This document shows, piece after piece, positions 60,766 through 64,000 of a stretch of DNA of 64,000 nucleotides (positions are counted from its first letter, which is position 1; each line of letters starts with the position of its first letter). Under the pieces are notes generated by a model that did not search any database, had not been told where the DNA came from, and saw only the letters and a program-made list of their open reading frames with translations. The DNA lies in assembly GCA_004020875.1 (NCBI GenBank), contig SAPZ01000003.1, positions 248,001 through 312,000 of the forward strand, given 5' to 3'. Source of the stretch: Mesorhizobium sp. GTDB taxonomy: Bacteria > Pseudomonadota > Alphaproteobacteria > Rhizobiales > Rhizobiaceae. The position numbers and the translations under genes are program-made.

Positions 60766-62094
60766 ATGAAATCGACCTTGAAACTGGCGTTGGGACTGGC
60801 CTCGGCGATCTTTGCGTCGACAGCCGTCTCGAATGTCGCGCATGCGGAAGACTTGACGCTGTGCTGGGCGGCCTGGGATCCGGCCAACGCGCTCGTGGAA
60901 CTGTCCAAGGACTTCACCAAGCAAACCGGCATCGGCATGAAGTTCGAGTTCGTGCCTTGGACCAATTACGCCGACCGCTTCCTCAACGAGCTCAACTCGC
61001 ATGGCAAGCTGTGCGACCTGATCATCGGCGACAGCCAGTGGATCGGCGGCGCCGCCGAGAACGGCCATTACGTCAAGCTGAATGACTTCTTCGACAAGGA
61101 GCATATCAGCATGGACGATTTCGTGCCGGCGACCGTGGTCGGCTATTCCGAATGGCCGAAGAACACGCCGAACTACTGGGCGCTGCCGGCCATGGGCGAC
61201 GTCGTCGGCTGGACCTATCGCAAGGACTGGTTCTCCAAGCCCGAGCTGCAGAAGGAATTCAAGGAGAAATATGGCTGGGAACTTGGGCCGCCCAAGACCT
61301 ATGACCAGCTGATGCAGATCGCCGAATTCTTCCAGAAGCGGCAGATTGACGGCAAGACGGTCTATGGCGCCTCGATCTACACCGAGCGCGGCTCGGAAGG
61401 CATCACCATGGGCGTCACCAACGTCCTCTACGACTACGGCTTCGACTACCAGAATCCAAAGAAGCCCTATGAAATGCAAGGCTTCGTCAATTCGGCGGAC
61501 GCGGCCAAGGGCCTCGAATTCTACAAGAAGCTATATGATTGCTGCACGCCGCCCGGGTCGTCGAACGTCTACATGGGCGAATCGGCCGACGCCTTCAAAT
61601 CGGGCCAGGTTGCCCTGCACATGAACTTCGCCTTCACTTGGCCCGGCCTCTACAAGGACGAGAAAGTTGGTGGCGACAAGATCGGCTTCTTCGCCAACCC
61701 CGCCGGTCCGAAGGGGCATTTCGCCCAGCTCGGCGGCCAGGGCATTTCTGTGGTCTCCTATTCCGACAAGCAGGAATCGGCGCTGAAATACATCAAGTGG
61801 TTCGCCAATAAGGACGTGCAAGCCAAATGGTGGGCGCTGGGCGGCTACTCCTGCCTCAATGCGGTGGTGAACGACCCCAAGTTCCCTTCCAGCCAGCCCT
61901 ATGCATCGACCTTCCTGGAATCGATGGCCATCGTGAAAGACTTCTGGGCCGAGCCGAGCTACGCCACGCTTTTGCAGGCGATGCAGAAGCGCGTTCATGA
62001 CTATGTGGTGGCCGACAAGGGCACCGCGCAGGAAGCGCTCGACAGTCTGGTCAAGGACTGGACGCAGACCTTCCAGGACGATGGCAAGATGTAA
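60766..62094 (+). CDS. ABC importer, sugar-binding protein
   Basis: A 442-residue periplasmic binding protein of family 1 extracellular solute-binding proteins. A signal peptide ends around AHA|ED (about 27), and the mature protein has the sugar-binding fold with many aromatic residues (WAAWDPANA, YWALPAMGD). GGGAGGTAAGG precedes the ATG. It is followed by two permease genes, so together they import an oligosaccharide or polyol. The ATPase would lie beyond the window. Confidence 0.9.
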   Translation: MKSTLKLALGLASAIFASTAVSNVAHAEDLTLCWAAWDPANALVELSKDFTKQTGIGMKFEFVPWTNYADRFLNELNSHGKLCDLIIGDSQWIGGAAENGHYVKLNDFFDKEHISMDDFVPATVVGYSEWPKNTPNYWALPAMGDVVGWTYRKDWFSKPELQKEFKEKYGWELGPPKTYDQLMQIAEFFQKRQIDGKTVYGASIYTERGSEGITMGVTNVLYDYGFDYQNPKKPYEMQGFVNSADAAKGLEFYKKLYDCCTPPGSSNVYMGESADAFKSGQVALHMNFAFTWPGLYKDEKVGGDKIGFFANPAGPKGHFAQLGGQGISVVSYSDKQESALKYIKWFANKDVQAKWWALGGYSCLNAVVNDPKFPSSQPYASTFLESMAIVKDFWAEPSYATLLQAMQKRVHDYVVADKGTAQEALDSLVKDWTQTFQDDGKM

Positions 62095-62199
62095 GGCTCC
62101 TCCCGAGCCAACCGCAGCGTCCCGTGCCGCCCTTGGCACGGGACGCAGTTCAGATAAATTCCATTGTCGAGACTTGACGTGACCGAAGCAGGACTAACC

Positions 62200-63147
62200 A
62201 TGCTCAATCGGACTGCGGACAACGTTGCCCGGGCGACCCCGGAGCCGTTGGCCAAGAAGATCCGGGGCATCAGCGACAAGGGCCTCGCCTGGCTGTTCAT
62301 CTCGCCGACGATCCTGTTGTTGCTTGCCATCAACATCTTCCCGCTGTTCTGGGCGATCTATCTCTCCTTCACCAATTACCGCGCCAACCGGCCCAACGAG
62401 GTGGTGAAAAATCTCGGGCTCGCCAACTATCAGCGCATCCTCGGCGACCAGGATGTCTGGATCGCCATGCAGACTACGGCGCATTTCGTGTTCTGGACGA
62501 TCCTGCTGCAGACGGTGATCGGCTTCACGCTGGCCTGGCTGATCGACCGGAAGTTCCGCGGCCACGCCTTCTGGACCACCATCATCCTGGTGCCGATGAT
62601 GCTGTCGCCAGCGGTGGTCGGCAACTTCTGGCGCTTCCTCTACGAGCCGCAGATCGGGCTGTTCTCCTACGTCATCTCCTTCGTCACCGGCATTCCGCCG
62701 ACGAATGTGCAGATGCTGTCCAATGTCGAGCTGGCGCCGTGGGCGATCATCATCGTCGACACCTGGATGTGGACGCCCTACGTGATGCTGATCTGCCTCG
62801 CCGGCCTGCGCTCCATCCCCGAATACATCTATGAAGCGGCCGAGGTCGACCGCGCCTCCAACTGGCGGCAGTTCTGGTCGATCACACTGCCGATGGCGCT
62901 GCCCTTCATCATGCTGGCGGTGCTGTTCCGCGGCATCGAGAACTTCAAGATGTTCGACATGGTCAACCTGCTCACCGGCGGCGGACCCGGCTCGACAACG
63001 GAGGTCGCCTCGATCACGCTGAAGCGGCAGGCCTTCGAAAGCTGGCGCACCGGCTATTCCTCGGCCTTCGCCATCATCCTGTTCGTCGCCGTGTTCGGCC
63101 TCGCCAACATCTACGTCAAGGCGCTCAACAAGGTGAAGCAGAGATGA
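62200..63147 (+). CDS. ABC importer permease (MalF/UgpA-like)
   Basis: A 315-residue inner-membrane permease with six helices and the EAA loop YEAAEVDRASNWRQFWSITLP where the ATPase docks. ATG at 62200 follows AGGAC; GTG at 62179 is an alternative. Its stop overlaps the next permease's start (ATGA at 63144-63147), so the two are translationally coupled. It follows the binding-protein gene by about 105 bp. Confidence 0.92.
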   Translation: MLNRTADNVARATPEPLAKKIRGISDKGLAWLFISPTILLLLAINIFPLFWAIYLSFTNYRANRPNEVVKNLGLANYQRILGDQDVWIAMQTTAHFVFWTILLQTVIGFTLAWLIDRKFRGHAFWTTIILVPMMLSPAVVGNFWRFLYEPQIGLFSYVISFVTGIPPTNVQMLSNVELAPWAIIIVDTWMWTPYVMLICLAGLRSIPEYIYEAAEVDRASNWRQFWSITLPMALPFIMLAVLFRGIENFKMFDMVNLLTGGGPGSTTEVASITLKRQAFESWRTGYSSAFAIILFVAVFGLANIYVKALNKVKQR

Positions 63148-64000
63148 GCCTGACCACCGCCCATTCCGTCGTAGCACCTTCGGCAAACTCGAAGCGGATC
63201 GCCGGCGTGATCATCGTCGCCTATGCGCTGATCTCGATCGTGCCGCTGCTCTGGATCTTTGCCACCAGCTTCAAGACACCGCCGGATTCGATCGCCTATC
63301 CGCCGAAGCTCGTCTTCCAGCCGAGCCTGGAGGGCTACTGCAACCTGTTCACGACGCGCACCAGGCAAACGCCGGAATACATCAATTCGCTGGGGCCGGC
63401 GACCGGACTCTGCGACGCGACCGTGCGCAAGCGCAACATGGTGATCGCCGGGCCGTCGAACTTCCTGCCGCGCTTCGTCAACTCGCTGATCATCGCCTTC
63501 GGCTCGACCTTCTGCGCCGTGTTCCTAGGCACGCTCTCGGCCTATGGCTTCTCGCGCTTCAAGGTGCCGCTTGCCGACGACCTGTTGTTTTTCATCCTGT
63601 CGACGCGCTTCATGCCGCCGATCGCGGTGGCGATCCCGATCTACCTGATGTACCGCGAGCTCGGCCTCTCCGACACAGCGCTCGGCATGATCCTGCTCTA
63701 CACTGCGGTCAACGTCTCGCTGGCGGTCTGGCTGCTCAAGGGCTTCATCGACGAGATCCCGCGCGAGTATGAAGAGGCCGCGATGATCGACGGCTATACG
63801 CGGCTGCAGGCCTTCTGGCGCACGGTGCTGCCGCAGGCGACGACCGGCATCGCCGCGACCGCGATCTTCTGCCTGATCTTTGCCTGGAACGAATATGCGT
63901 TCGCAGCGCTCTTGACCTCCGGCACGGCGCAGACCGCTCCACCCTTCATCCCGACCATTATCGGCGAAGGCGGCCAGGACTGGCCGGCAGTGGCCGCCGG
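63144..64000 (+). CDS. ABC importer permease (MalG/UgpE-like), partial
   Basis: Open from the ATG at 63144 to the window's end (285 codons), cut by the boundary. It has helices at about 18-40 and later, and the EAA loop EEAAMIDGYTRLQAFWRTVLP. It is unusual in having an extra loop (about 66-110, GYCNLFTTRTRQTPEYINSL) between the first two helices. ATGA overlap with the upstream permease shows they form one complex. Confidence 0.9.
   Translation, partial: MSLTTAHSVVAPSANSKRIAGVIIVAYALISIVPLLWIFATSFKTPPDSIAYPPKLVFQPSLEGYCNLFTTRTRQTPEYINSLGPATGLCDATVRKRNMVIAGPSNFLPRFVNSLIIAFGSTFCAVFLGTLSAYGFSRFKVPLADDLLFFILSTRFMPPIAVAIPIYLMYRELGLSDTALGMILLYTAVNVSLAVWLLKGFIDEIPREYEEAAMIDGYTRLQAFWRTVLPQATTGIAATAIFCLIFAWNEYAFAALLTSGTAQTAPPFIPTIIGEGGQDWPAVAA

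Overview
The window is GC-rich alphaproteobacterial chromosome, most likely from the Rhizobiales and probably Mesorhizobium or a close relative (inference). The evidence is the ActS/ActR (RegB/RegA-type) redox pair, an alphaproteobacterial porin, an MmcB repair protein, malic enzyme fused to a phosphotransacetylase-like domain, the maeB/mutS/glnD/murJ/trpS/Nfu block, and dispersed palindromic repeats of the kind common in rhizobial intergenic DNA. Nearly all the sequence is coding. Long open frames antisense to real genes are frequent and were discarded.

Layout. 1-8.6 kb is catabolic: a DeoR regulator, a possible structured leader ending in a terminator hairpin, two choline-kinase-like phosphotransferases around a dimethylglycine/sarcosine-dehydrogenase-like flavoprotein, a methyltransferase, a DMT permease and a cytosine-deaminase-type amidohydrolase. 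8.7-24 kb is mostly housekeeping: ABC exporter, ilvD, VOC protein, prfC, an FAD oxidoreductase, a class II glutamine amidotransferase, an Lrp-type regulator, dut, a HAD phosphatase, a PEP-mutase-like lyase, a CysZ-like membrane protein and a PfkB kinase. 24-33 kb holds an unusual DNA-binding/antitoxin-like protein, a porin, maeB, a glycosyltransferase and mutS. 33-38.2 kb is accessory: a DUF1348/TetR unit with a clear operator, an aldo/keto reductase, and a copper operon (P-type ATPase plus DUF305 protein) behind a textbook CueR-type promoter. The probable cueR lies 8 kb away at 46.5 kb. 38.3-47.4 kb carries glnD, murJ, trpS, a universal stress protein, an Nfu-type scaffold, an L,D-transpeptidase, cueR and a deaminase.

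The most notable structure is a 2,618-bp transposon at 47,624-50,241. It has perfect 27-bp terminal inverted repeats, an 8-bp target duplication, an IS1595/ISXO2-type transposase and three small cargo genes of lower GC, one resembling barnase/EndoU-type (BECR) nucleases. It sits between a degenerate tRNA-Cys-like sequence and mmcB, and beside a 22-bp near copy of its own end. Downstream lie an SDR with an ECF sigma factor carrying a SnoaL-like tail, nhaA, actR/actS, hrpB, a DMT permease, a PIG-L deacetylase and, running off the window, a sugar ABC importer preceded by three copies of an 8-bp box.

Start codons were chosen by ribosome-binding site and family length. No rRNA, intact tRNA, CRISPR array or prophage was seen.
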